Shown here in pieces: positions 1 to 11,700 of a DNA stretch of 64,000 nucleotides. Where the stretch lies: NCBI RefSeq assembly GCF_002087235.1, contig NZ_MUIO01000029.1, positions 1-64,000 on the forward strand, in the 5' to 3' direction. Origin of the DNA: Pseudomonas floridensis. GTDB taxonomy: Bacteria; Pseudomonadota; Gammaproteobacteria; Pseudomonadales; Pseudomonadaceae. The translations under genes and the position numbers were made by a program. How positions within the stretch are numbered: position 1 is the stretch's first letter; each line of letters begins with the position of its first letter. Under the pieces are notes generated by a model. It was not told where the DNA came from. It saw only the letters and a program-made list of their open reading frames with translations, and searched no databases.

Positions 1-27
1 CTTCGTGGACAAGTCCACTTCTACGAT
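1..27. repeat. REP element, reverse orientation
   Basis: The window opens with cttcgtggacaagtccact, the reverse complement of the Pseudomonas REP core found many times elsewhere here. It may be cut by the window edge. The rest of 28-95 shows no gene. Confidence 0.7.
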
Positions 28-95
28 GTGATCGGCACCCCAAAGCTTGATTGAGATGCAGCGTGGGGCAGACAGGTGCGCTTCCAGGGAATGAG

Positions 96-977
96 TCAAC
101 GGGTAGCCAGATCGAAAAATGCCTTGGCCATCGCTGACTGTTCGTCCTTGCGTTTGACCAGCCAGACCGGGCTGGTGGCACCGGGGTCCAGCAGGTTGCG
201 ATAGACCACGCCGTCGATGCGCATTCGACGGTACGGTGCCGGCAACACAGTCACGCCCAGCCCGGCTGCCACCAGACCGATGAGGGTCATGGGCTCGCCC
301 GCTTCCTGGGTGATCAACGGGTTGAAACCTGCTGCACGGGCCAGGCTCAGCACCTGGCCGTAGATACCGCTGCCGTAGGTGCGCGGAAAGAACACGAATG
401 GTTCGGCCGCCAGCGCTGCCATCTGGATACCGTCCTCGCTGCCTGCCGCCAATGGGTGATCGGCGCGCATGATGGCCATCAACGGTTCGTTGAGCAGTTC
501 GAACACGTCCAGCGAGTCGGGCAATTCCAGCGGGCGCATGATTCCGACCTCGATGGTCTTGTCCTGCAGGCAGGCCGCAACCTGTTGACTGGTCATTTCC
601 GTGAGGTCCAGGTGCACGTCGGGATAAGCCTGGCGGAATGCAAAAATCGCCTCCGGAATGTGCGAGGTCAACGGTGCCGACGAGGTAAATCCAACTTTCA
701 ACTCGCCCAGCTCACCCAATTGCGCGCGCCTGGCCACGTTGGCGGCCTTGTCGACCTGCGCCAACACCAATCGAGCCTCCTCCAGAAAGAGTCGTCCCGA
801 GTCGCTCAGCTCGACGCGCCGGTTGGTGCGATCGAACAGACGCGTGCCCAGCTCCTGCTCCAGCGCCTGAATCTGCTGGCTCAATGGTGGTTGCGAGATG
901 CCAAGCACCTGAGCGGCACGCCCGAAATGCAGCTCTTCTGCGACAGCGATGAAGTAACGCAAGTGGCGCAGTTCCAT
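96..977 (-). CDS. LysR-family transcriptional regulator
   Basis: A 293-residue DNA-binding regulator of normal LysR length. The N-terminal winged helix-turn-helix (about residues 1-60) contains the typical AAQVLGISQPPLSQQIQALE helix pair and the RLFDR motif; the rest is the periplasmic-binding-like effector domain. I chose the ATG at 977 over the ATG at 983 because AGGA lies five bases before it, whereas it abuts the upstream ATG. It is divergent from the MFS exporter at 1095, the usual arrangement of a LysR protein and its target, so control of that exporter is inferred. The effector is unknown. Confidence 0.93.
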   Translation of the reverse strand: MELRHLRYFIAVAEELHFGRAAQVLGISQPPLSQQIQALEQELGTRLFDRTNRRVELSDSGRLFLEEARLVLAQVDKAANVARRAQLGELGELKVGFTSSAPLTSHIPEAIFAFRQAYPDVHLDLTEMTSQQVAACLQDKTIEVGIMRPLELPDSLDVFELLNEPLMAIMRADHPLAAGSEDGIQMAALAAEPFVFFPRTYGSGIYGQVLSLARAAGFNPLITQEAGEPMTLIGLVAAGLGVTVLPAPYRRMRIDGVVYRNLLDPGATSPVWLVKRKDEQSAMAKAFFDLATR

Positions 978-1094
978 ACACATCCTATCGAGTCGTTTTA
1001 CCTATCAAATGAGTCGAACAATATATTGGATTGAATCATTAGCCAGCTATATGCTTTTTTTCATTGCCCGCCTGATCGTGCTCCGAGGTCCACC
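978..1094. promoter_or_regulatory. Divergent promoter region, LysR gene / MFS gene
   Basis: This 117-base spacer is AT-rich in its centre (around 1005-1060) between two divergent starts, so it must hold both promoters and probably the LysR operator. I could not fix a unique T-N11-A box. Confidence 0.45.
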
Positions 1095-2357
1095 GTGAAC
1101 CCTGCCGTTGCCCCAACGTCCATCGACTCATCCACCGCGCCTGCCCAGGCATCTGTCCCGCTGGGTGACACCTATATCGAAAAAAGCACGCCACTGTTCA
1201 AGCGCACGGCGCTGGCCCTGTTTGCGGGCGGTTTCTCGACTTTCACGCTGCTGTACTGCGTGCAACCGATGATGCCAATGCTTTCCCAGGAATTTTCCAT
1301 CACGGCGGCGCAGAGCAGCCTGATCCTGTCGGTCGCCACGGCCATGCTCGCCATCGGACTGTTAATCACCGGCCCGATATCCGACCGGCTCGGGCGCAAA
1401 TCGGTGATGGTCATGGCGCTGTTCTGTGCCTCGCTGTTCACCATCGCCAGCGCGCTGATGCCCACATGGGAAGGCGTGCTCGTCACTCGCGCACTGGTGG
1501 GTCTGTCGCTGAGCGGTCTGGCGGCGGTGGCCATGACCTACCTCAGCGAAGAGATCCACCCTACGCACCTTGGGCTGGCGATGGGGCTTTATATCGGAGG
1601 CAGCGCGGTTGGCGGCATGAGCGGCCGCCTGATCGTGGGCGTGATGATCGATTACGTCAGCTGGCATGCGGCGATGCTGGTAGTGGGCGGCCTTGCCCTG
1701 ATTGCCGCTGCGGTGTTCTGGCGGATCCTGCCGGCGTCCCGCAACTTCCGCGCCCGCTCGCTGCACCCGCGCAGCCTGCTGGACGGCTTCGTCGTGCAGT
1801 TCCGCGACAAGGGCCTGCCGCTGCTGTTTCTGGTCGGCTTCTTGCTGATGGGCGCGTTCGTCACGCTGTTCAACTACATCGCCTACCGGCTGCTGAACGA
1901 ACCCTACAACCTCAGTCAGGCCGTGGTGGGTGTGTTCTCGGTCGTGTACCTGTCGGGTATCTACAGCTCGGCAAAAATCGGCTCGCTGGCCGACCGGCTG
2001 GGCCGTCGGCGCGTGCTCTGGGCGGTGATCGTCCTGATGCTGTCCGGCTTGAGCCTGACCCTGTTCACCCCGCTGGCGGTGGTCATTATCGGCGTACTGA
2101 TTTTCACCTTCGGCTTCTTCGGCGCCCACTCGGTGGCCAGCAGTTGGGTCGGCCGCCGCGCGACAGTCGCCCGAGGCCAGGCTACGTCGCTGTACTTGTT
2201 CTGCTACTACGCAGGCTCAAGCGTGGCAGGCACCGGTGGCGGAGTTTTCTGGCACTACGCAGGCTGGAACGGGATCGGGATGTTCATCGGCGTGTTGCTG
2301 TTGCTTGCGCTGGGTGTGGCGTTGCGACTGGCAAGGTTGCAGCCGCTGGAGCGGTGA
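1095..2357 (+). CDS. MFS transporter (YnfM-like)
   Basis: A 420-residue inner-membrane major facilitator protein, probably a proton-coupled exporter. About 12 hydrophobic segments are visible. The loop after TM2 carries GPISDRLGRKSVM, the family signature, and the second half has the matching SLADRLGRRRVL. About 40 hydrophilic residues precede TM1, as in YnfM-type members. The start is GTG with GAGG six bases upstream. The divergent LysR gene suggests induction by a small molecule, but the substrate cannot be read from the sequence. Confidence 0.88.
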   Translation: MNPAVAPTSIDSSTAPAQASVPLGDTYIEKSTPLFKRTALALFAGGFSTFTLLYCVQPMMPMLSQEFSITAAQSSLILSVATAMLAIGLLITGPISDRLGRKSVMVMALFCASLFTIASALMPTWEGVLVTRALVGLSLSGLAAVAMTYLSEEIHPTHLGLAMGLYIGGSAVGGMSGRLIVGVMIDYVSWHAAMLVVGGLALIAAAVFWRILPASRNFRARSLHPRSLLDGFVVQFRDKGLPLLFLVGFLLMGAFVTLFNYIAYRLLNEPYNLSQAVVGVFSVVYLSGIYSSAKIGSLADRLGRRRVLWAVIVLMLSGLSLTLFTPLAVVIIGVLIFTFGFFGAHSVASSWVGRRATVARGQATSLYLFCYYAGSSVAGTGGGVFWHYAGWNGIGMFIGVLLLLALGVALRLARLQPLER

Positions 2358-2447
2358 TAGTCCAGGTCTGAAATATCTTCAAAACATGAGCGCCAGCCGA
2401 AGGACGCAACGCGTCCAAGGCTGAATCGCTAAGGTGCGGGCACGCGC

Positions 2448-3512
2448 TTACTGGTGATACTGCGCCGACAGCTCATGCACGGCTTCGATGAACGCACCCG
2501 CGTTGGCCGGGTCGACTTCCGGGGTGATGCCGTGGCCGAGGTTGAAGACGTGGCCTGTGCCGTTGCCGTAGCTGGCGAGGATTCGGGCGACTTCCTGGCG
2601 AATGGCCTCGGGACGTGCGTAAAGCACGGTCGGGTCCATGTTGCCTTGAAGTGACACCTTGCTTCCGACCCGTTGACGCGCCTCACCGATGTCGCAGGTC
2701 CAGTCCAGACCCAGTGCATCGGCGCCCGCGTCGGCAATGCTTTCCAGCCACAGCCCACCGCCCTTGGTGAACAGAATGACCGGCACTTTGCGCCCGTCAT
2801 GTTCGCGGATCAGACCGTTGACGATCTTGCGCATGTACGCCAGCGAGAACTCCTGGTAAGCGGCCGACGAGAGGCTGCCACCCCAGCTGTCGAAAATCTG
2901 CACCGCCTGCGCGCCCGCCAGGATCTGGCCGTTCAGGTAGGAGGTGACCGACTGCGCCAGCTTGTCCAGCAACAGGTGCATGGCCTGCGGGTTGTCGTAG
3001 AGCATGGCCTTGGACTTGCGGAAGTCCTTGGACGAGCCGCCCTCGACCATGTACGTCGCGAGCGTCCAGGGGCTGCCGGCAAAGCCGATCAGCGGTACAC
3101 GCCCGTTGAGTTCGCGGCGAATGGTGCTGACGGCATCCATCACATAGCCCAGGTCTTGCTGCGCATCCGGGATCGGCAGCGCCTCGATATCGGCCAGTGT
3201 GGTGACGGTTTTCTTGAAACGCGGGCCTTCGCCGGTTTCGAAATACAGACCCAGGCCCATTGCGTCGGGGATGGTCAGGATGTCGGAAAACAGGATTGCC
3301 GCATCCAGCGGATAGCGATCCAGCGGCTGCAGCGTGACCTCACAGGCGAACTGGGGGTTCTTGCACAAGCTCATGAAATCACCGGCGCTGGCGCGACTGG
3401 CACGGTATTCCGGCAAGTAGCGGCCCGCCTGACGCATCATCCAGACAGGGGTCATGTCCACGGGCTGCTTGAGCAAGGCGCGCAGGAAACGGTCGTTCTT
3501 CAGGGCAGTCAT
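2448..3512 (-). CDS. hemE: Uroporphyrinogen decarboxylase
   Basis: Cytosolic enzyme of haem synthesis that removes four carboxyl groups from uroporphyrinogen III to give coproporphyrinogen III. The 354-residue length is typical. Signatures seen are [16 protein letters not shown] (residues 22-37), ILFSDIL (73-79, with the conserved aspartate) and [14 protein letters not shown] (142-155). In P. aeruginosa hemE lies directly next to gltD; here a large toxin-like gene separates them. A bidirectional hairpin terminator at 3559-3588 lies between that gene and hemE, so hemE probably has its own promoter. Confidence 0.97.
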   Translation of the reverse strand: MTALKNDRFLRALLKQPVDMTPVWMMRQAGRYLPEYRASRASAGDFMSLCKNPQFACEVTLQPLDRYPLDAAILFSDILTIPDAMGLGLYFETGEGPRFKKTVTTLADIEALPIPDAQQDLGYVMDAVSTIRRELNGRVPLIGFAGSPWTLATYMVEGGSSKDFRKSKAMLYDNPQAMHLLLDKLAQSVTSYLNGQILAGAQAVQIFDSWGGSLSSAAYQEFSLAYMRKIVNGLIREHDGRKVPVILFTKGGGLWLESIADAGADALGLDWTCDIGEARQRVGSKVSLQGNMDPTVLYARPEAIRQEVARILASYGNGTGHVFNLGHGITPEVDPANAGAFIEAVHELSAQYHQ

Positions 3513-3558
3513 GTCGGCATCCGCTATAAAAGTGCGGGCATTTTCTCAGAGCGCGACG

Positions 3559-3588
3559 TAAAAGGCACGGCGAGAGCCGTGCCTTTTA
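3559..3588. terminator. Bidirectional intrinsic terminator
   Basis: A perfect 13-bp inverted repeat, TAAAAGGCACGGC / GCCGTGCCTTTTA with a GAGA loop, flanked by A and T runs. On the minus strand it lies downstream of the toxin-like gene and upstream of hemE, so it probably ends the toxin transcript. Confidence 0.8.
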
Positions 3589-3678
3589 TCTATCGTATCG
3601 ATTTGTGGTGGTAATTCAGCGTTACAGACCGGTCAGGATGGTACTGGCAAAGGCTCCCGTTGCGCCGAAAGCGCTCCG

Positions 3679-6600
3679 TCAGTGCGGGTCCAAAACGCCG
3701 TAAGCTTTCAGAACACCCTCTTTGGGCGGCTCGAACATCAAGCGCCAAGCACCTCGCCCAGTACTGCCGCCCACACCCGGCAGGTCCAGCGAGTAAAGAC
3801 CATGTTTGGATTGATGAAGCTTACCCTTGCCCTCCATTCGGTAGCGCTCAACCGCCTTCAAGACGGCGACCTTCAAGTCGCCCTGAATATTTTTCTGAGC
3901 TTTCCTGAAGGCATTGCTTTCAAAAAACTGCGTGATATCCAGCTCAAGCAGCCCTCTGCCGCCACGACCTCCGGCCGCTACTCCATTACCGCCGGGGCTG
4001 CCAGGACTGCCAGGAACCTTAGCCTTTGACGACTTTTTTCCACCGCGCAACCCGACCGGCGCATACACCCAGCGCCCCTGCTCATCGAAGCGGACCGGCA
4101 TCTGGTAATAGGCATCGGGCCTTCTGGGATCGATCAGTCGCCATGTGGCAAAGCTGCTGTCGTATTGAACCGCATAGGTTTTGCCTGCCTGCACGGTGTA
4201 ATGACGGCTGATGGCACCGTCCTGAATTTCATGGACACCCTTGTAAATTCCGTCGCTGCGCAGCAAGAGACCACTCGGCGCTTTCGACAAGGCCTGTCTC
4301 GGATCGAGAACCGCAAGGCCGGAAGACGTCGTCACAGCGGGCCTGACCCTTCGACCTTTAGGCAACGTCAGTCCGTCAGCCAGCAGCAGCGCGGCCTGGG
4401 CGAAATATAACGAGGCATGCTTGTCATTCTCGGCAGCTTTCTCGACGCCTTGCCATATCGCATAAAAACTACGCATCGCAGCGATGGGCAGTCTGATCTT
4501 GAAAGGAATGAACGTCAGCGCGAACTCTCCAACGGCCCGGGTAATTTCCCAGGCGCTCTGCCAATTGCTTTCCCACGTACTGGTGGATTGTTCATCGACC
4601 GCTTCGATCAAGTGCTCGACTTCCGTCTCATAGACCGCTTCAAGAAAGTTTCCGGCGCAGGGCAACAGCTCCATATACAGACTTTGCCTTGCTGCGGTCA
4701 GCGCATGGCGAATCTCCGGCCGGGACGCCTTCGCGGCTCTGCTCACCAGATAATCGAGCAAAGCGGGCTCCAGAAGGACCTGACGCTGAAGGTCTTCGGA
4801 ACTGCTCAATTCGCGAAAGCATTTGCCATCGGGCGCCTGCGGCGTGACAACCACTAGCGACGCGACGCTGGAGCGCGATTGCGTACCAATCGCCAGCACG
4901 CCCCGCAGCAAAACACCGTTGACCGTGAGTTGATGCACCTGAATGGGATGCCCCTCCACAGGCTGGCGACGCCCCTCGTCAACGGGGTTGTCCAGCACCG
5001 TCTTCACCCATTTGTAACCCCGATCCGCCAGCTCGTCCGGCAACGCACCGCCATCGAGGAAGTCTCCCACCATCCTGGCTTCGATCGCATCAAGCCGCAT
5101 TTGCGTCTGCATGACTCGCGCGTAGCGCTCCTGGTGCCACTGACCTGAAGGCGAGTTCATTAGCCTGACCCGCAGAAACCTGGCGTAGTCTTCGCCGACA
5201 TCCAGATCACGAATCATCTTGAACAGATAACCGGCTTTGAGAAAAGTGATTAATCGGCCATTGGCGTCGTAGGCGCGACTGGTCAACAGGAAGTTGATGT
5301 TGGTGACGGCGATATTTTGCAGGCTCAGATCAGTCAGGCTGCGCAGTTGTGCGGTGTAATGCATCTCGACTTCGGAAGGGCCTACGTACACGTAATCCGT
5401 ATCGACAAACTGGCCGCCGTCGATTTCACTGTGAATGGTCTCGATTGTGATCTCGTCAGGATTCACCATCACGCCATGGTCCAGCGCAATGCGTTCTTCA
5501 AGCTTTTCCCGGGCGTACGTGCGCAGTTGCTCCGGGGTGCCGTGCAGCTGCGGATCAGGAAGCGCAGGTGCTTGCGCTTCCAGCAGGGCCTGGCTGTAGT
5601 CCTGCACCGCGACTTTCCAGTTTCGCTTGTCCTGATCCGATGCATGCTTGAACCACTCAGGCACTAGCTCGCTGTCGATGTCGGTCGACGCTTCCGGATC
5701 GAACCAGCCATTGTTCTCCTCGATGGCGTGGGAGGTCAGGGTATCGCGCAAGCCTCTTGCGTCGTGATCGGACTTCATACCCAACAGCGCATAATCATGC
5801 GGTTGCAGCAGTGAGCCGATCGCCAGATAGAAACTGTCGGCACCGTCTTTGAACTTTGCACCCTCGCCATTTAACGGATGCCATGCCACGTAATTGCCGT
5901 AGCCGTCATGCCAGAGCACGACAGACGTATCGTCAGGACCGGTCGGGACGTAGTTGTCCATTCCAGGCTCAATGATCACCAGTTCGCGACCCAGTCGGTC
6001 GGCGAGCAGATGTCCGGCGCAGTCACGGGCCAACTGATCGGCATGAAGATTGTAGCTTCGGGTCCGAGACACCCCGTCGATGGCCAGACTGGTGCTCCAT
6101 TCGGTCAGCGAAATGGTCAGTGCCTCGACAAACGGCTCCGGAAGCAGACCGGTTTCCAGAAACCCGGCCTCTTCCTGCCCCGACAATGGCAGGCGCTCCA
6201 GCAGTTCCTCGAGGCGCTCGATCGGTACTTCGGGGCTAAGCGCATTCAACAGGCGCAGGACCGGGGGCAGCTCAAGTTGCGTGCGCGACCAAAAGGGCAG
6301 AAAGGGATTGGGCTGACTGAAGGGCGACTGACCCTTGGTGTTGCCTTCGCCAGCCAGCATGGCGTCGAACAGTACAGTCCGCCGCGCTTCTGCCAGTGTT
6401 GCGACCTGCTTACGCAAGGTCACGATCCGTCCAGCTATGCTGTTGCTGCCGGGAAAATCGCCACCCAGGCCGAGACTGGAACCGGCGGGCAACTGCCTGA
6501 ACAGCAGATGCAACAACGGTTCTTCGTCTGCCACAACAACGTCATCTGGTGCCGTATAGCCGTCCTCACCGCTCTGTGCCAGCACGACCCGGCTCTGAAT

Positions 6601-6906
6601 AACGCGTTCATCACTACCCTTGAGGTAAATGGCGAGCGGCTCACCGTCCTCGTCCAGAACGTTGATGGACAGCTCCGCCGGCCAGTCCGGCAACTGGACC
6701 AGCAAGGCAAACAACGCGCTGTCGTCCCCGTCAGGGAAATAATCCTTTTCTCGGAAACGGTCGATGAACTGTCCGATGATGCGGTCCGCCCGCTCACGAG
6801 CCCGATGCTCACGGATGGCGATAGCGCTAGGTAAGAACTCTTTTTTTCCCATGGACTGTTGTGCATAGGACAGGGCGAGCTTGCCCAGTGGTGCTGCTTT
6901 CAACAT
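3679..6906 (-). CDS. Dermonecrotic-toxin-like (DUF6543-type) protein with RelE-like C-terminus
   Basis: A 1075-residue protein without a visible signal peptide. The middle (about 460-730) resembles the DUF6543 region of Pseudomonas dermonecrotic-toxin-like proteins: a long helical part, then the stretch around VVVTPQAPDGKCFREL. A hydrophobic part follows around 775-850, then a beta-rich segment (about 890-955, HYTVQAGKTYAVQYD..WRLIDP), a Gly/Ser/Pro-rich linker (about 957-985) and a compact final domain (986-1075). That domain has a basic helix, then KGKLHQSKHGLYSLDL and GAWRLMFEPP and an end in YGVLDPH, a layout like RelE/ParE/HigB toxins. No immunity-like gene adjoins it. It interrupts the hemE-gltD neighbourhood, suggesting insertion. 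Toxin activity and delivery are inferred; the family call is firmer than the C-terminal assignment. Confidence 0.7.
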   Translation of the reverse strand: MLKAAPLGKLALSYAQQSMGKKEFLPSAIAIREHRARERADRIIGQFIDRFREKDYFPDGDDSALFALLVQLPDWPAELSINVLDEDGEPLAIYLKGSDERVIQSRVVLAQSGEDGYTAPDDVVVADEEPLLHLLFRQLPAGSSLGLGGDFPGSNSIAGRIVTLRKQVATLAEARRTVLFDAMLAGEGNTKGQSPFSQPNPFLPFWSRTQLELPPVLRLLNALSPEVPIERLEELLERLPLSGQEEAGFLETGLLPEPFVEALTISLTEWSTSLAIDGVSRTRSYNLHADQLARDCAGHLLADRLGRELVIIEPGMDNYVPTGPDDTSVVLWHDGYGNYVAWHPLNGEGAKFKDGADSFYLAIGSLLQPHDYALLGMKSDHDARGLRDTLTSHAIEENNGWFDPEASTDIDSELVPEWFKHASDQDKRNWKVAVQDYSQALLEAQAPALPDPQLHGTPEQLRTYAREKLEERIALDHGVMVNPDEITIETIHSEIDGGQFVDTDYVYVGPSEVEMHYTAQLRSLTDLSLQNIAVTNINFLLTSRAYDANGRLITFLKAGYLFKMIRDLDVGEDYARFLRVRLMNSPSGQWHQERYARVMQTQMRLDAIEARMVGDFLDGGALPDELADRGYKWVKTVLDNPVDEGRRQPVEGHPIQVHQLTVNGVLLRGVLAIGTQSRSSVASLVVVTPQAPDGKCFRELSSSEDLQRQVLLEPALLDYLVSRAAKASRPEIRHALTAARQSLYMELLPCAGNFLEAVYETEVEHLIEAVDEQSTSTWESNWQSAWEITRAVGEFALTFIPFKIRLPIAAMRSFYAIWQGVEKAAENDKHASLYFAQAALLLADGLTLPKGRRVRPAVTTSSGLAVLDPRQALSKAPSGLLLRSDGIYKGVHEIQDGAISRHYTVQAGKTYAVQYDSSFATWRLIDPRRPDAYYQMPVRFDEQGRWVYAPVGLRGGKKSSKAKVPGSPGSPGGNGVAAGGRGGRGLLELDITQFFESNAFRKAQKNIQGDLKVAVLKAVERYRMEGKGKLHQSKHGLYSLDLPGVGGSTGRGAWRLMFEPPKEGVLKAYGVLDPH

Positions 6907-7194
6907 GGCTATTTCCTTATAGCGACATGAGTGACGAAAACGCCGACCGTGAAGCCGGCCTTTCAGGGGACATGCGAGATCCTAGCGTTTTCTGAAAGCA
7001 GCGAAAGAGGACGGAAACAGGGCGAAAGAGTTCTACGCGCGCATCAATGCCTGACCAGACCGCGCCGGTGATGAAAGAAGTGAATCAAATATTGAGACGC
7101 CGCCCCAGGAAGGGACGGCGTCACTCGAACACGAACAGGACATGAGGCAGGGCCGGGGCTGTATCAAAAAATGCTTACCGGCCCCCGCCAACAC
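6907..7194. other. Spacer upstream of toxin-like gene, downstream of gltD
   Basis: 288 bases without a convincing gene on either strand. It contains an imperfect hairpin at 7096-7122, annotated separately, and must hold the promoter of the toxin-like gene. No clear -35/-10 pair was recognised. Confidence 0.5.
7096..7122 (-). terminator. Possible terminator after gltBD
   Basis: GACGCCG pairs with CGGCGTC around a G/C-rich centre. On the minus strand it lies just downstream of gltD and is followed by TCAATATTTG, a poor U tract, so termination is plausible but weak. Confidence 0.4.
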
Positions 7195-8616
<1,422 letters not shown>

Positions 8617-8701
8617 CTAGAACCTCTACACGACAGCTTCAGGCCACGCCCGAAGCTGCAGGAAATCATGTTCGCAGGCATTCGCGCACTGCTGTTGTCG
8701 T

Positions 8702-8720
8702 GCGGCGTGCAACACGCCGC
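8702..8720 (-). other. Hairpin between gltB and gltD
   Basis: A perfect 8-bp stem, GCGGCGTG / CACGCCGC with a three-base loop, sits in the gltB-gltD gap. No U run follows on the minus strand, so it more likely affects mRNA stability or the subunit ratio than full termination. This role is inferred. Confidence 0.45.
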
Positions 8721-8732
8721 GTGCAGTTGCGC

Positions 8733-11700
8733 TTATTGCGGGTTGGCCCGGGTGCTGGAGAGCAGCGATTTCAGGTTGGCAGCCTTGGGCTTGACCAGCC
8801 AGAAACGACGCAAGTAGTCGTCCAGGTTCTCCGCGAGGTTGCGACCCCATTCACTGTCGGTTTCCGCGACATACTCGTTCAGCACGCTCTGCAGGTGAGT
8901 GCGATAAGCCTCCATCGCCTCGCCGCTGATGCGCTGGATCTCGACCAGTTCATGGTTGACGCGGTCAACGAAGGTGTTGTCCTGATCGAGCACGTAGGCG
9001 AAACCGCCAGTCATGCCGGAACCGAAGTTGTAGCCGGTCTTGCCGAGGACGCAGACGAAGCCGCCGGTCATGTATTCGCAGCAATGATCGCCGGTGCCTT
9101 CCACCACGGTGTGGGCGCCGGAGTTGCGGACCGCGAAACGCTCGCCCGCAGTGCCCGCCGCGAACAGCTTGCCGCCGGTCGCGCCGTACAGGCAGGTGTT
9201 GCCGATAATGGCGCTTTCGTTGGTCTTGAACGGGCTGCCCCTGGGCGGCACGATCACCAGCTTGCCAGCGGTCATGCCTTTGCCGACGTAGTCGTTGGCG
9301 TCACCTTCCAGGTACATGTTCAAGCCACCAGCGTTCCACACGCCAAAGCTCTGACCGGCAGTGCCTTTGAAGCGGAAGGTCACAGGCGCCTTGTTCATGC
9401 CCTGATTGCCGTGCAGACGGGCGATTTCACCGGAAATCCGCGCGCCGATGGACCGGTCGCAGTTGCAGATGTCCAGTTCGTACTCGCCGCCACTCAGGGC
9501 TTCGATCGCCGGCTTGGCCATCTCGACCATCTTCTCGGCCAGCAGGCCTTTGTCGAACGGCGGGTTGCGATCCACCAGGCTGAACTGAGGCTTGTCAGCT
9601 GGCACATGATCACTGCCCAGCAACGGCGTCAGGTCCAGGTGCTGCTGCTTCTCGGTTTCGCCTGGCAGCACGTCCAGCAGGTCGGTACGGCCGATCAGCT
9701 CTTCCAGCGAGCGGACGCCCAGCCTGGCCAGCCATTCGCGGGTTTCTTCGGCGACGTAGGTGAAGAAGTTGATCACCATGTCGACGGTGCCGATGTAGTG
9801 GTCCTTGCGCAGCTTCTCGTTCTGAGTCGCAACGCCGGTAGCGCAATTGTTCAGGTGGCAGATGCGCAGGTATTTGCAGCCCAGCGCGATCATCGGTGCT
9901 GTTCCGAAGCCGAAGCTTTCGGCACCCAGGATCGCCGCCTTGATGACGTCGAGACCGGTTTTCAGGCCGCCGTCGGTTTGCACGCGGACTTTGCCGCGCA
10001 GGTCGTTGCCGCGCAGGGTCTGGTGAGTTTCGGCCAGACCCAGTTCCCACGGTGCACCGGCGTACTTGATCGAGGTCAGAGGCGAAGCGCCCGTGCCACC
10101 GTCGTAACCGGAAATGGTGATCAGGTCGGCATAGGCCTTGGCGACACCGGCCGCAATCGTGCCGACGCCTGCCTCTGCCACCAGCTTGACCGAAACCAGC
10201 GCCGCCGGGTTGACCTGCTTGAGGTCGAAAATCAGCTGCGACAAGTCTTCGATGGAATAAATGTCGTGATGCGGCGGTGGCGAAATCAGGGTCACGCCCG
10301 GCACTGCGTAACGCAGCTTGGCGATCAAACCGTTGACCTTGCCGCCAGGCAACTGACCGCCTTCGCCGGGCTTGGCGCCCTGGGCAACCTTGATCTGCAA
10401 CACATCGGCGTTGACCAGGTATTCCGGCGTCACGCCGAAACGACCTGTCGCGATCTGCTTGATCTTGGAGCTGCGGATAGTGCCGTAACGCGCCGGATCT
10501 TCGCCGCCCTCACCGGAGTTGGAGCGAGCACCCAGACGGTTCATCGCCTCGGCCAGCGCTTCGTGCGCCTCGGGCGACAATGCACCCAGCGAGATGCCGG
10601 CGGAGTCGAAGCGCTTGAGAATCTCGCTCAGCGGCTCGATTTCATCGATGTTCAGCGGCTGGTCGAGCGTCTTGACCTGCAACAGGTCGCGAATCATCGA
10701 CACCGGACGCTTGTCCACCAGCGAGGTGTATTCCTTGAATTTGCTGTAGTCGCCCTGCTGCACCGCAGCCTGCAGGGTGCTGACCACGTCCGGGTTGTAG
10801 GCATGATATTCACCACCGAACACGAACTTGAGCAGGCCGCCTTGCTGGATCGGCTTGCGCGGGCTCCAGGCTTCGGCCGCCAGCGCTTTTTGCTCGGCTT
10901 CGATATCGACGAAGCGCGCACCTTTCAGACGGCTCGGCACGCCGCGGAAGCTGGTGTCGCAGACTTCTTCGGACAGGCCAATGGCTTCGAACAGTTGCGC
11001 GCCACGGTAGGACGCAACGGTTGAGATGCCCATCTTGGACAGGATCTTGAGCAGGCCCTTGGTGATGCCTTTGCGGTAGTTCTTGAAAACTTCGTAAAGA
11101 TCGCCCAGCACTTCGCCAGTGCGGATCAGGTCGCCCAGCACTTCGTAAGCCAGGAACGGATAGACCGCCGACGCGCCGAAACCGATCAGCACCGCAAAGT
11201 GGTGCGGGTCACGTGCGGTCGCGGTTTCGACCAGAATGTTGCTGTCGCAGCGCAGGCCTTGCTCGGTCAGACGGTGGTGAACCGCGCCGACGGCCAGCGA
11301 AGCGTGAACCGGCAGCTTGCCCGGCGCGATGTGACGGTCGCTCAGCACGATCAGGGTATGACCGGAACGCACCGCTTCTTCAGCCTGATCGGCGACATTG
11401 CGAACGGCGGCCTCGAGGCCCATCTGCTCGTCGTAGTTCAGGTCGATGATGTAGCGTTCGAAGCCTGGACGCTCCAGGTTCATCAGCGAGCGCCATTTGG
11501 CCGGGGAAATGACCGGCGAGCTGAGGATCACGCGCGACGCGTGTTCCGGCGACTCCTGGAAAATGTTGCGCTCGGCACCGAGGCAGATTTCCAGCGACAT
11601 CACGATGGCTTCACGCAGCGGGTCAATCGGCGGGTTGGTGACCTGCGCGAACTGCTGGCGGAAATAATCGTAAGGCGAGCGGACACGACGCGACAGCACG

